The position numbers and the translations under genes are program-made. Of a stretch of 64,000 nt of DNA, positions 51,639 through 60,136 are shown piece after piece. The stretch covers positions 186,001 through 250,000 of the forward strand of contig CAXXUP010000006.1 in NCBI GenBank assembly GCA_963662765.2, read 5' to 3'. The notes beneath the pieces were generated by a model that saw only the letters and a list, made by a program, of their open reading frames with translations, was not told the DNA's origin and did no database searches. Position 1 is the first letter of the stretch. Every line of letters starts with the position of its first letter. The stretch comes from DATMXT01 sp963662765 (GTDB taxonomy: Bacteria; Bacillota; Clostridia; Oscillospirales; Feifaniaceae).

Positions 51639-52118
51639 ATGTCCACGGAAAAAGTAAAGGAATATCTTGAGGACATCGGTTTTGGCGACCGGATCAGAGA
51701 GTTTGAGGAGGGTGCGACGGCGACGGTAGAGCTTGCGGCCGCGGCCCACGGATGCGAGACCGGTCGCATTGCGAAGACCATGTCCATGATGATAAAGGAC
51801 GGCCCCATTGTCGTCGTCGTCATGGGAGATGCGCGGCTCGACAACCGCAAATTCAAAGACACCTTCGGCGAAAAACCCCGCTTCTTAAAGGGGGAAGAAG
51901 TCGAGCAGTACACCGGACATCCAATCGGCGGGGTCTGCCCATTTGCCCTAGAAAAAGGGTGCAAGATCTTCCTCGATACCAGCTTAAAAGAGTTCGAATA
52001 CGTTTACCCGGCGGCGGGCGCGCCGAACAACTCGGTGCGCCTGACCATCGAGGAGCTTGAGCGGGCAACCGGTGGCCGGTGGGTGACGGTGACGAAATAC
52101 TGGGAGACCGCACAGTGA
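51639..52118 (+). CDS. YbaK/ProX-type aminoacyl-tRNA deacylase
   Basis: The 159-residue single-domain protein of the YbaK/EbsC superfamily hydrolyses mischarged tRNA. It reads EEGATATVELAAAAHGCETG, then KTMSMMIKDGPIVVVVMGDA, with the conserved Lys. TGHPIGGVCPFAL follows, the G-G-x-x-P-F loop of the family. The stop overlaps the next gene's GTG. Members act on Cys-tRNA-Pro or related pairs, and the specificity here is unknown. The start at 51639 has only a weak ribosome site, GGAGGGT, 5 bases after the previous stop. Confidence 0.9.
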   Translation: MSTEKVKEYLEDIGFGDRIREFEEGATATVELAAAAHGCETGRIAKTMSMMIKDGPIVVVVMGDARLDNRKFKDTFGEKPRFLKGEEVEQYTGHPIGGVCPFALEKGCKIFLDTSLKEFEYVYPAAGAPNNSVRLTIEELERATGGRWVTVTKYWETAQ

Positions 52119-52660
52119 GCGCCCCAAAAAGCGCCCTTGTGGTCGTCGACTATCAAAAGGACTTTGTCGATGGGGCCTTAGGGTTTCCGGGCGCCGAGCT
52201 GCTCGACGAGGCCATCGCGGCCCGCATCGACAGGGAGCCCGGAGAGGTGATTTTCACCTACGACACCCACGGCGAGGATTATCTGAGCCGTGCCGAGGGT
52301 AAACTGTTGCCGGTGGCTCATTGCCTTCGCGGCACCGCCGGCTGGGCGTTTTACGGAAAAACGGCGGGGCGAAAGCCGGACAAAGCCTTTGAAAAGCCGA
52401 CGTTTGGTTCGCTCGAACTTGCAAACTATTTGAGAGAGCAAAAATTCGACCGGGTGGAGCTTTGCGGACTTGTTTCACACATCTGCGTCATCTCAAACGC
52501 AATTCTAGCCAAGGCGGCGCTGCCGGAGGCCGAGATCGTAGTCGATGCCAGGCTTACGGACGGTTATGACAAGGCGCTGCACAAAGCCGCGCTCGATATC
52601 TTGGTAAATTTACACATAACAGTGACGAACATAGGAGAAAACAACGAATGCTTGAACTAA
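52115..52660 (+). CDS. Cysteine hydrolase of the nicotinamidase/isochorismatase family
   Basis: The 181-residue protein has the triad context of nicotinamidases. The Asp lies in VVVDYQKDFVDGALGFPGA, the zinc-site motif in YDTHGEDY, the Lys region near KTAGRKPDKAF, and the catalytic Cys in GLVSHICVISNAI. It probably converts nicotinamide to nicotinate in NAD salvage, though related enzymes act on other amides. The GTG at 52115 overlaps the previous stop. The last 13 bases overlap sufC. Confidence 0.88.
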   Translation: MSAPKSALVVVDYQKDFVDGALGFPGAELLDEAIAARIDREPGEVIFTYDTHGEDYLSRAEGKLLPVAHCLRGTAGWAFYGKTAGRKPDKAFEKPTFGSLELANYLREQKFDRVELCGLVSHICVISNAILAKAALPEAEIVVDARLTDGYDKALHKAALDILVNLHITVTNIGENNECLN

Positions 52661-53382
52661 AGCATGTCTCTTTTGCGGTGGCGGACAGGCCGGAGCCGAT
52701 TTTGGACGACGTGTCTTTCACAGCCGAAGAAGGAAAATTTACGGTCATCACAGGTCCCAACGGCGGCGGCAAGTCGACGATTGCTCGGCTCATCATGGGC
52801 ATTGAAAAGCCGACTTCGGGACAAATTATTTTTGAGGGAAAGGACATCACAAACCTCAAAATATACGAGCGGGCAAAACTCGGCATCGGCTACGCCTTCC
52901 AGCAGCCGCCGCGCTTTAAGGGCATGACGGTGGCAAACCTCCTGTCGCTCGCGTCGGGCGGCACCATGTCGGACGACGCCTGCTGCGCATATTTGGCGCA
53001 GGTGGGACTTTGCACCAAGGACTATCTGCGCCGCGAGGTCGACAGCTCGCTGTCGGGCGGCGAAGTTAAGCGCATCGAGATCGCGACGCTCTTAGCCCGT
53101 AAGCTAAAACTTGCCATCTACGACGAGCCGGAGGCCGGCATTGACCTCTGGAGCTTTTCCATGCTGGTCGACACTTTCCGCCGCATCGCCGAAAAAAGCG
53201 GCGAGAGCATCATCCTCATTTCGCATCAGGAGCGCATCATCCAGCTGGCCGACAACATTGTCATCATTGCGGGCGGCAAGATCAGAGAGAGCGGCACGAA
53301 GGCCGAGATGCTGCCGAAGCTCATGAACGAGGTCGAGGCCTCATGTAACTACAGCTGTATGGGAGGTGTGGCCGGTGCTTGA
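52648..53382 (+). CDS. sufC: SufC-like Fe-S assembly ATPase
   Basis: The 244-residue ABC ATPase of the SUF system drives cluster assembly on the SufB/D scaffold. Walker A is ITGPNGGGKSTIARLIMG, the signature SSLSGGEVKRIEIAT and Walker B LAIYDEPEAGIDLWS. The E-A-G-I-D after the Glu and the RIIQLAD context are characteristic of SufC rather than transport ATPases. It overlaps the following scaffold gene by 8 bases. SufS and SufU are absent nearby, so this is a two-gene minimal set. Confidence 0.92.
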   Translation: MLELKHVSFAVADRPEPILDDVSFTAEEGKFTVITGPNGGGKSTIARLIMGIEKPTSGQIIFEGKDITNLKIYERAKLGIGYAFQQPPRFKGMTVANLLSLASGGTMSDDACCAYLAQVGLCTKDYLRREVDSSLSGGEVKRIEIATLLARKLKLAIYDEPEAGIDLWSFSMLVDTFRRIAEKSGESIILISHQERIIQLADNIVIIAGGKIRESGTKAEMLPKLMNEVEASCNYSCMGGVAGA

Positions 53383-54301
53383 AATCGGTAAAATGGAGTC
53401 GCTGCTGCTTGGCAAAATCGCCGGCATTGAAGCACTGCCGGAGGGCGCTGTCAGTTTGCGCATGAATGGCAAGGGCGCCGTGCGGCACTCTTCCGAAAAC
53501 ATCACGATCGAGGCCAAGACCGACAAGCCCGGCATCAACATTTTCGTCAAGCCCGGCACAAAGGGGGAGACGGTCTACATCCCCGTCATGATCACGGAGT
53601 CCGGCGTTTCGGACGTCGTCTACAACGACTTCGACATCGGTGAAGGGGCCGACGTCACGATCGTCGCAGGCTGCGGCATCCACAACGACGGCTGCCACGA
53701 AAGCCGGCACGACGGCATCCATCGCTTTCGACTGCGTAAGGGCGCAAAGCTTAAATATACGGAAAAGCACATCGGCGAGGGCAGCGGCGAGGGGACGAGA
53801 ATTCTCAACCCCACGACCGAGGTCTATATGGACGAGAATACGGTCTGCGAGATGGAAATGGTTCAGATCGGGGGAGTCGACTCGACTTACCGCAAGTCGA
53901 CGGCGACACTCTCAGCCGGCGCCAAGCTGACCATCACCGAGCGGCTCATGACCCACGGCAATCAGGTTGCGCACTCGGATATGACGACTGAAATGAATGG
54001 CGAGGACTCGGCAGTGCAAATCATCTCCCGCTCTGTCGCCCGCGACACCTCAGTGCAGGTCTTCCATCCCATCGCCATCGGAAATGCAAAGTGCCGCGCC
54101 CACGTCCAGTGCGACGCCATCATCATGGACCACGCCAAGGTCAGCTCCATCCCCGAAATTGCGGCCAACCACGCCGAGGCTCAGATTGTGCACGAGGCGG
54201 CCATCGGCCGGATCAACAGCGATCAGCTTTTAAAGCTCCAGACCTTCGGCCTCGACGAAACACAGGCCGAAGAGGTCATCATCGACGGTTTCTTAAAGTA
54301 A
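53375..54301 (+). CDS. SufB/SufD-family Fe-S scaffold protein
   Basis: The 308-residue protein keeps the SufBD core: a beta-helix with repeated strands, KLKYTEKHIGEG, and the C-terminal EIAANHAEAQIVHEAAIGRINSDQL, the family's most conserved block. At 308 residues it is shorter than SufB (about 465). It lacks the large N-terminal domain, as in the minimal SmsB type found in archaea and some Clostridia. SmsB/SmsC have been described as a reduced ancestral Fe-S system. The GTG at 53375 follows GGAGG. It is the last gene before the terminator. Confidence 0.9.
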   Translation: MLEIGKMESLLLGKIAGIEALPEGAVSLRMNGKGAVRHSSENITIEAKTDKPGINIFVKPGTKGETVYIPVMITESGVSDVVYNDFDIGEGADVTIVAGCGIHNDGCHESRHDGIHRFRLRKGAKLKYTEKHIGEGSGEGTRILNPTTEVYMDENTVCEMEMVQIGGVDSTYRKSTATLSAGAKLTITERLMTHGNQVAHSDMTTEMNGEDSAVQIISRSVARDTSVQVFHPIAIGNAKCRAHVQCDAIIMDHAKVSSIPEIAANHAEAQIVHEAAIGRINSDQLLKLQTFGLDETQAEEVIIDGFLK

Positions 54302-54396
54302 TCGATAAGAACCTGCGGACAATATGTATGGGTCCACATGCATCGAACATGCACAAAAGAGCCCCGATGCAGGGTAAGAAGTTACTTCACTCAAAC

Positions 54397-54428
54397 AAAA
54401 GAAGCGCCGCGCTAGCGGTGCTTCTTTT
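54397..54428 (+). terminator. Terminator of the suf operon
   Basis: Arms AAAAGAAGCgCCGC and GCGGtGCTTCTTTT with the 4-base loop GCTA, about 95 bases after the scaffold gene. Confidence 0.9.
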
Positions 54429-54434
54429 ATTTAC

Positions 54435-54572
54435 AGCCGGATGGGCTCGCGACTGCAAAAACGCATGAAGGCGGCAATGCGGTTGCCAAACGGGTCTAGG
54501 ATTGTGGAAAGATCGTGTGCGCCTTCGACGGTGCGAAAACATGAGATATCCGTTTCATAGTTGCCGTGTGCT
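54435..54572 (-). pseudogene. Remnant of an alpha/beta hydrolase C-terminus
   Basis: The minus strand reads DISCFRTVEGAHDLSTILD, then PFGNRIAAFMRF, then a stop at 54435. This pattern, a Gly-x-His-x-Leu stretch near the end followed by F-x-x-x-I-x-x-F, matches the catalytic His segment of alpha/beta hydrolases. Only about 45 codons exist before an in-frame stop, with no start or ribosome site. It is read as the leftover end of a deleted gene. The family assignment is tentative. Confidence 0.4.
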
Positions 54573-54584
54573 CATTTTTTATAC

Positions 54585-54629
54585 AAAAGCTCCCTGATGT
54601 AGTTTTTTTCCTACATCAGGGGGCTTTTT
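54585..54629. terminator. Strong hairpin, orphan terminator
   Basis: Arms AAAAGC(T)CCCTGATGTAG and CTACATCAGGG(G)GCTTTTT with an 8-base T-rich loop. No intact gene ends here on either strand, so it probably belonged to a lost gene. Confidence 0.85.
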
Positions 54630-54645
54630 ATCTATAGTCCGTTTT

Positions 54646-54939
54646 TTGTGGTTCTGTACGCGATTAAAGGTGGAATATAAGTTAAAAAGAGATGGGCTTC
54701 GCCCTAATCGTGATAAGTTTGATGGTATCGTACCGCTCGGTATAGCTGCCGATTCGTCTTTTGGGCGCATCTTTCCTGATGACGCCCAAGGTATAGAACT
54801 ATATTTTTCGCATGGAATTTGCAAAAACAAACAAACCGGGCTTTGTTTTGGACCGAAAAGTGCTGTGCATATTTCTAAGGGCGGTCATGCTTATTCGATG
54901 CCCAGGAGTATATCCGTACCTTCCACTTTAACAGGATAG
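54646..54939 (+). other. Unidentified ORF, possible gene fragment
   Basis: A 97-codon frame contains VEYKLKRDGLRPNRDKFDGI, then GIAADSSFGRIFPDDAQGIE and a Cys pair. The composition is protein-like and the local GC is lower than in neighbours. There is no clear ribosome site, the end runs into the antisense of the Rieske gene, and I do not recognise it. I treat it as a possible remnant rather than a gene. Confidence 0.25.
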
Positions 54940-55220
54940 GCAGTAGTATTTTTGACTTTGACCCGAATGAAGGCAATTTTCCCGCTTTGTACGACTTCCC
55001 CGGTTGTGACATCAAAAATAGATCCGTGTTTCGGGCAAGTGATCGTTTTGCCGTCCAAATTTCCATCGTAGAGGGAGCCACCCATGTGCGGACACTTGTT
55101 ATCAATCGCATAATAGGCCGTTCCGATTTGAGTGAGTAGGATCACTTTGCCGTCGACTGTGACTTTCTTTTTCTCGCCATCCTTGATTTCGCTTGTTTGA
55201 GCGACCTTTAAGTACTGCAT
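54891..55220 (-). CDS. Rieske-type 2Fe-2S protein
   Basis: The 109-residue soluble Rieske ferredoxin has the ligands in CPHMGGSLYDG and CPKHGSIFD (C-x-H ... C-x-x-H). It begins QYLKVAQTSEIKDGEKKKV, like the small subunit of nitrite reductases and ring-hydroxylating systems. No oxygenase or reductase lies beside it, and oxygenases would be odd in an anaerobe. It could serve an oxygen- or nitrite-stress enzyme elsewhere. The ATG at 55220 follows GGGGAGGCTTATT. Codon use and GC are lower than in neighbours, which suggests recent acquisition. Confidence 0.9.
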   Translation of the reverse strand: MQYLKVAQTSEIKDGEKKKVTVDGKVILLTQIGTAYYAIDNKCPHMGGSLYDGNLDGKTITCPKHGSIFDVTTGEVVQSGKIAFIRVKVKNTTAYPVKVEGTDILLGIE

Positions 55221-55549
55221 AATAAGCCTCCCCATCAGTTTATGGCTATAGTATATCATAAAGGGATTGAAGGTGCAGTATATTTGTTTTTTTCGATAAA
55301 ATATGACGTTGTGAGCGATACTCTAAAATTATAGTTTCAAAGCGTTTAACCGTATGATTTATGTACCGTATACTTACAGCTAAGGTAACGTGTTCCCTTA
55401 GCTGTAAGTGAAAAGGTGGTTGCATCATGGAAACTTTGCCGAAATACCGGGCGGAGATGCTTTTTCAAAGCGCTGCCGGACGTCTCCGATAGAATGGATT
55501 TCTTTTTCTACGGGCCTGTACATGAGAAGTCTGAAGGCTCTTTTTTGGT
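55221..55549. other. AT-rich intergenic region with a perfect 14-bp inverted repeat
   Basis: ACTTACAGCTAAGG (55372-55385) and its exact complement (55396-55409) form a hairpin with a 10-base loop. About 18 bases later an AAAGGTGG ribosome-like site precedes an ATG at 55427. That frame (METLPKYRAEMLFQ...) stops after 21 codons, and another frame then continues for about 37 codons to 55598. A frameshifted small gene is possible. An extended -10 for the Rieske gene (TGATATACT on the minus strand, near 55248) lies at the left edge. Confidence 0.4.
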
Positions 55550-57874
55550 TTACGGAAAAATTCGCACCGCTTCTCCCGAAGAGGCACTGATCCTGTAGAC
55601 CTCGTACCCGGGAATCAGCCCGTGGGAGACCGGCCACGCCACATAGAGCGCCTCCGACGTGATGCTCTGGAGGTGGGGGAGCTCGAGTGAGTTTGTGTAG
55701 TTTGGCGGGGCCACACAGAGCTGACGCAGCGCCCGGTTGGCGATGTTAAATTCGTACACCTGATCGCGGCTAAGCAGATAGGCCCGCATGCCGCGCGTTC
55801 CCAGCAGCACGGCGTCCTGTAAGAGCGGCGCAAAGCCGTCCTCCGTCAAAAGCCCCATGGGACCGGGACTGCCGGACGAGGCGAAGACATTGTTCCAGGT
55901 CGTGATAAAGAGCCCCTCCTCGGTCGCGGCGACAAGGGCCGGCTGACCGTAGCTCTCCGGCAGGTCGCAGACAAAATGGGCGGTGTCGGCCTCCGCGTCA
56001 AGCCGGAGGATGCTCGTGCGGTAACTGCCAGACTGGAGACTGCGGGCGGCAATCCAGGTGCTCCGGTCGTCCTCGTGGAAAATCCGCTCCTCCACCCAGC
56101 CCTCCAGCATGGCCGAATAGACATCCTCGCGGGTTTCGGGAGTGTACCGCCAAGGACCCTCTGCGGGTTTTGGGCCCTCCGACAGGCCGCCCGAGAAGGG
56201 GGAGGCATACCAAAGTTCGTCCCCCTGCCGGACGGCGCAAATCTTCTGTGCGCCTGTGTCATCTACTCCGACAAAGACGGTGACCGTGAGCTCGCTGCCC
56301 ATGACCCAGCCGTGCTCGTTTGTCTCGCCCCAGGCCGCGGCTCCGTGCAGGGGCTTTGCGTCGCAGTCGAGTTTTAAAATAAAGTAGGCGTCACCCTGCT
56401 CCTCGATCGTAACAGAGTTGAGCCGATAGTCGGCGATGCCGACAGCACCGCCGGCGTTTAAGAGGCGGCTCATCAGGACAGCCGGATAGGAGAGCACCGT
56501 CCCGTCGACACCGGCGGCCTCAACCACCGAAAGCACGGGGGCGATGGCATAGGCCGGCGTCGGATAAGCAGAAGGAGAGAGCGTCTTGCCGTAAAGCTGC
56601 ACATTGGCGAGCGTGAAGAGAGGGGCTTCGCCGAAAATGCGGTCGGCAACCTCCCTGGGCAGGGCGTATGCGGAGCCGGTCGCAATGTCCGCCACCCGGC
56701 ACTGTTCTCCCTGGCGCTGAAGCAGCACCAGGGTCGCCCCGTTTAAGGCGGCCTGCTCCGCGTCGGTAAGCACCGGGACAGTGGATGAGGGCAGCGCCAT
56801 TAAGAGCTCGTATTCGTCGCCGATGCGGCCGTACCAGCCGGGCCGGTCACCGAAGGGGGCGGGAAAGAGCGCATCGTACGTAAAGGGTACCAGCACCTCG
56901 CCCTCGATCGATAAAGCACCCCACAGCCCGCCGCTGCGGGCGACAAGTCCGCTGTCACCGTATTCAAGTACCAGGTCGGGCAGCTTGCCGGACAGCACGC
57001 CTTGCTCGCTCCCGTTGGGGTAGACAAAGCGTCCCACGTTCATATAGCCGCCGACGCTGTCGAGTGTACAGGGGTAGATCACCCCGCCGTCGTCTCGCCC
57101 GAGCCCATACTTGCCGTTTTGGGCGTGGAGCAGCAGCAGGCCGGAGGACTGGAGCCTGTGAATGTCGAGGTATTCGGGGGCAAAGAGCACCTTGCCCGTT
57201 TGGGAGAGGAGTCCAACGAGCCCGGAAGAGAGCTGCTGGCGGTAGCATCCGCCCTCGTCCCGTAGCTTGCCCTCGACGGGGCCAAAAACCAAGCTGCCCT
57301 CCCGTGTAAAAACGGTAGAGGAGCCGTCTGTCTCCACGGGGAAGAAGTCCCGCAAATAGGTTCGGTCGTACTCTTTAAGGCCTGTCAGCGTAAGCATTCC
57401 ACCGATTTTTTGGGCGGCTTCTCCCGCCTGCGCAAGAGCTGCGTCATAGCCCGTAACCGTTAGTTTGGAGCAGTCGTCCGAAACGTCAAGCCTGCACAGA
57501 AAACCGTACGGCACCCCGTCAAAGGGGATGTACCACACGTCGTTTTTCAAAATGGGAAGTGTGCCCATGTTGCCCCCCGTGTAAGCGGAGGAGAGGGAGG
57601 AGTAGAGGGTGGCCACCTCGTCCGCCGTCACCGAGAGATAGGCGATCCCGGAGCCGAGGCGCTTAAGCGTCACGTCCGGCAGCAGGGCCGCAAGTCCGTC
57701 GGCCGAAATAAAGAAAGCTTGCCCGTCGCAGTAAATCAGATCGGAAGAGGACTCTCCCAAAACGCCGTCGACGGTGACGGCGGGGGTATAGTACCCCGCC
57801 GCCATCGGCTTTTTCTCGCACCCCGCCGTCAGAAGCAGGAGCAGTATGAGTAAACCGGCCGCCTGTCTCTTCAT
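55550..57874 (-). CDS. Large lipoprotein with beta-rich repeats, unknown function
   Basis: The 774-residue protein has a lipoprotein signal (GLLILLLLLTAGCEKK, Cys19) and would be anchored outside the membrane. The first 140 residues resemble a stalk or copper-amine-oxidase-N-like domain (GQAFFISADGLAALLPD). Residues 200-350 contain short repeats of the G-x-W/Y-G-L/A type (NGKYGLGRDDGGVIYPC, GLWGALSIEGEVLVPF), close to WG/KWG repeats. The C-terminal half has more beta strands, perhaps a propeller. No enzyme motif is visible. The gene is monocistronic or reads with nothing downstream. I do not recognise a specific family. Confidence 0.7.
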   Translation of the reverse strand: MKRQAAGLLILLLLLTAGCEKKPMAAGYYTPAVTVDGVLGESSSDLIYCDGQAFFISADGLAALLPDVTLKRLGSGIAYLSVTADEVATLYSSLSSAYTGGNMGTLPILKNDVWYIPFDGVPYGFLCRLDVSDDCSKLTVTGYDAALAQAGEAAQKIGGMLTLTGLKEYDRTYLRDFFPVETDGSSTVFTREGSLVFGPVEGKLRDEGGCYRQQLSSGLVGLLSQTGKVLFAPEYLDIHRLQSSGLLLLHAQNGKYGLGRDDGGVIYPCTLDSVGGYMNVGRFVYPNGSEQGVLSGKLPDLVLEYGDSGLVARSGGLWGALSIEGEVLVPFTYDALFPAPFGDRPGWYGRIGDEYELLMALPSSTVPVLTDAEQAALNGATLVLLQRQGEQCRVADIATGSAYALPREVADRIFGEAPLFTLANVQLYGKTLSPSAYPTPAYAIAPVLSVVEAAGVDGTVLSYPAVLMSRLLNAGGAVGIADYRLNSVTIEEQGDAYFILKLDCDAKPLHGAAAWGETNEHGWVMGSELTVTVFVGVDDTGAQKICAVRQGDELWYASPFSGGLSEGPKPAEGPWRYTPETREDVYSAMLEGWVEERIFHEDDRSTWIAARSLQSGSYRTSILRLDAEADTAHFVCDLPESYGQPALVAATEEGLFITTWNNVFASSGSPGPMGLLTEDGFAPLLQDAVLLGTRGMRAYLLSRDQVYEFNIANRALRQLCVAPPNYTNSLELPHLQSITSEALYVAWPVSHGLIPGYEVYRISASSGEAVRIFP

Positions 57875-57932
57875 GATTCACCTCACAGGTTTATTACGGC
57901 AAGTATAGCACAGCGTCGCCTAAAAATAAAGT

Positions 57933-57968
57933 CCCGAAAGCCCCGGCCTTGCGGTCGGGGCTTTCGGG
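57933..57968 (-). terminator. Terminator of the HtrA gene
   Basis: Arms of 16 bases (57933-57948, 57953-57968) with one G-T pair and a TTGC loop. On the minus strand the stem is followed by ACTTTATTTTTAG. Confidence 0.88.
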
Positions 57969-57985
57969 GGAGGGAGGAAAGTATG

Positions 57986-59170
57986 TCAATTCCCGAGCGA
58001 CTCGTCAAGCGTGACCTTGAAATTAAGGGTCGAGCCGTTGCGGTATACGGAAATTGTTACGGTGTCGCCGGGAGAATGGGTCTGCTTTTCGTTTTCAAGC
58101 TCTGCATAGGTGGTGACGGTCTTGCCGTCGATTGCCGTGATGATATCGCCTGCTAAAATTCCGGACTTGGCAGCACCGGAGGAGGGGTCGACCAGTTTAA
58201 CCACTGGACCCTGCGGCACTTGATAGTACTGCGCTTCCATGGCACTGATGTCCTGTACCGTGATGCCGATGGAGGGGCGGCCTGTGACATAGCCGTAGTC
58301 GATGAGCTGCTCGGCGATGGGCAGGGCGAGGTTGGTCCCAATGGCAAAGCCAAGGCCTTCGGTGTCGTCCGATACGATTTTTACGCTATTGATGCCGATG
58401 ACTTCACCGTTGCCGTTGACGAGGGCACCGCCCGAGTTGCCGGGGTTGATGGCGGCGTCGGTCTGAATGAGCTCCATCGTGCGTCCGTCGACCTCGACGG
58501 TGCGGCTGGTGGCCGAGATGATGCCCTGGGTCGAAGAGCCTTCGAACTCAAGTCCGAGCGGGCTGCCGATGGCGACGGCAATCTCACCCTGTACCAGTTT
58601 GTCGGAGTCGCCGAAAGTGGCAGCCTTCAGACCGCTTGCCTTGATTTGCAGTACGGCGAGGTCGGTCGGCTCGTCTGCGCCGAGCACCGTCGCCTCGTAT
58701 TCGGTGCCGTCAGATAGGCGCACGGTGATGGACTCGGCGCCGTCAATGACGTGGTTGTTGGTGATGATTTTGCCGTCCTCGGTCATGATGACGCCGGACC
58801 CAAGGACCTCCTGATAGCGGCCTTTGCAGACCACAGACACGACCGAGGGCTTGGCGGCCTCAATGATCTCGGGGACTGTCAGTGTATTGCCGTAGGAGAC
58901 AGGCTCATAGACAATCTGCTGGGTGCCCCCGCTGCCATTTGTCGACTGCCCTTGGGTATAGGTGGCATATCCGGCGATGGAGCCCACCGAAATGATGGCC
59001 GCGGCCAGCGCGTTTGCCGCAAATCGCATCAGGGGGCTGTGGGCGCTCCACTTCTTCTTGGGCTTTTGGGGCTCCTCCGGGGCTGCGGGCTCGGCCTCTG
59101 GCTGGTGCATATAGGGGGTGGTATCGTATTCACATTCAAAAAACTCGAGATCGTCTTTTCCGTAGAACAT
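57986..59170 (-). CDS. HtrA/DegP-family serine protease
   Basis: The 394-residue envelope protease has a cytoplasmic N-terminus rich in Glu/Pro/Lys, one membrane anchor (about residues 48-68), a Ser/Gly linker and the trypsin-like domain. The triad is His140 (TNNHVIDG), Asp170 (EPTDLAVLQ) and Ser246 (NPGNSGGAL). A single C-terminal PDZ domain begins near residue 300 (SIGITVQDI, then GPVVKLVDPSSGA). It is expected to clear misfolded proteins outside the membrane. The gene is flanked by a terminator and an upstream 180-base gap with no clear promoter. Confidence 0.95.
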   Translation of the reverse strand: MFYGKDDLEFFECEYDTTPYMHQPEAEPAAPEEPQKPKKKWSAHSPLMRFAANALAAAIISVGSIAGYATYTQGQSTNGSGGTQQIVYEPVSYGNTLTVPEIIEAAKPSVVSVVCKGRYQEVLGSGVIMTEDGKIITNNHVIDGAESITVRLSDGTEYEATVLGADEPTDLAVLQIKASGLKAATFGDSDKLVQGEIAVAIGSPLGLEFEGSSTQGIISATSRTVEVDGRTMELIQTDAAINPGNSGGALVNGNGEVIGINSVKIVSDDTEGLGFAIGTNLALPIAEQLIDYGYVTGRPSIGITVQDISAMEAQYYQVPQGPVVKLVDPSSGAAKSGILAGDIITAIDGKTVTTYAELENEKQTHSPGDTVTISVYRNGSTLNFKVTLDESLGN

Positions 59171-59351
59171 ACTATTTTGTCGCTCCTTTCTACACTCTCT
59201 ATTCTATCCGCGAAAGTGTATGTTCGGTGAACGACAGGTTAAGATTTAAGTTATTTGTCTTGCAATTTTTCCGCCTTTCAAGCACAATGTAAATAAGGTG
59301 ATGTGGGAGCAGCCCCGTCGCCCGATCCATTGAAAGAGGGGGAGGCCCGGC

Positions 59352-60050
59352 ATGAAAAAAGCGGTTTTCTGGGACTTTGACGGTACGGTGGTGCTGTCGG
59401 AGCGGGTCTGGGGAAAGTCCATGGTCCTAGCCTTGGAGGATGTTTTGGAAAACGCCGGCGTCACTCCGGCGGACATCTATGAAAAACGCCCAAAAAACGG
59501 ATACCCCTGGGATAAGCCCCATATTGACTACCTTCACCTGCTGGGTCCCGGACTCTGGTGGAGTAGTCTGACCGCCCATTTCGAGCAGACCTACCTCGCT
59601 TGCGGGGTGGAGGCGGAAGTCGCAAGGTCCGCGGCGGTGCGGGTCAGGGAGCATATGCTCGACCCTAGGATGTACCGCGAATATCCGGGCGTCAGAGAGG
59701 TGCTTGAGGCGGTGCGGGCGACAGGCTGTCGAAATTACATACTGTCAAACAACTATCCAGAGCTCGGGAAAGTCATGGGTGCCATGGGGCTTGCGGCGTA
59801 CTTTGACGGCATCTTCACTTCGGGGGCCATCGGATATGAGAAGCCCCGCCCCGAAATTTACCAGTACGCTTTGAAGGCCGCCGGCGATCCGACACATGCC
59901 GTCATGGTCGGTGACAACCCCATCGCCGACATTGAGGGCGGCAAGGCGGCCGGCATGAAAACCATTCTCATCCATTGCAAAAAGCCCTCCATTGCCGACT
60001 GGACACTGGACGGCTTTGAGGGGCTCCCTGAAATATTGAAGTCGCTGTAA
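59352..60050 (+). CDS. HAD-family phosphatase
   Basis: The 232-residue haloacid dehalogenase-like hydrolase has motif I VFWDFDGTVV with the Asp nucleophile, motif II ILSNNYPEL (Ser/Thr position), motif III Lys in GYEKPRPEIYQ and motif IV MVGDNPIADIEGGKAAGM. A cap insertion after motif I places it in subfamily I. The substrate is unknown; such enzymes dephosphorylate sugar phosphates or phosphoglycolate. The ATG follows AGAGGGGGAGGCCCGGC. It is monocistronic. Confidence 0.9.
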   Translation: MKKAVFWDFDGTVVLSERVWGKSMVLALEDVLENAGVTPADIYEKRPKNGYPWDKPHIDYLHLLGPGLWWSSLTAHFEQTYLACGVEAEVARSAAVRVREHMLDPRMYREYPGVREVLEAVRATGCRNYILSNNYPELGKVMGAMGLAAYFDGIFTSGAIGYEKPRPEIYQYALKAAGDPTHAVMVGDNPIADIEGGKAAGMKTILIHCKKPSIADWTLDGFEGLPEILKSL

Positions 60051-60066
60051 TATGCAAAAATGCGTT

Positions 60067-60100
60067 GAGCGCTGCCGGAAGGGCGGCGCTCCGTATTTTT
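60067..60100 (+). terminator. Terminator of the HAD gene
   Basis: Arms GAGCGCTGCC and GGCGGCGCTC with a short GGAAG loop, followed by CGTATTTTTT. Confidence 0.8.
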
Positions 60101-60136
60101 TGAATGCTCAATTAATGGATGCAGGGTAGGGCCGTC

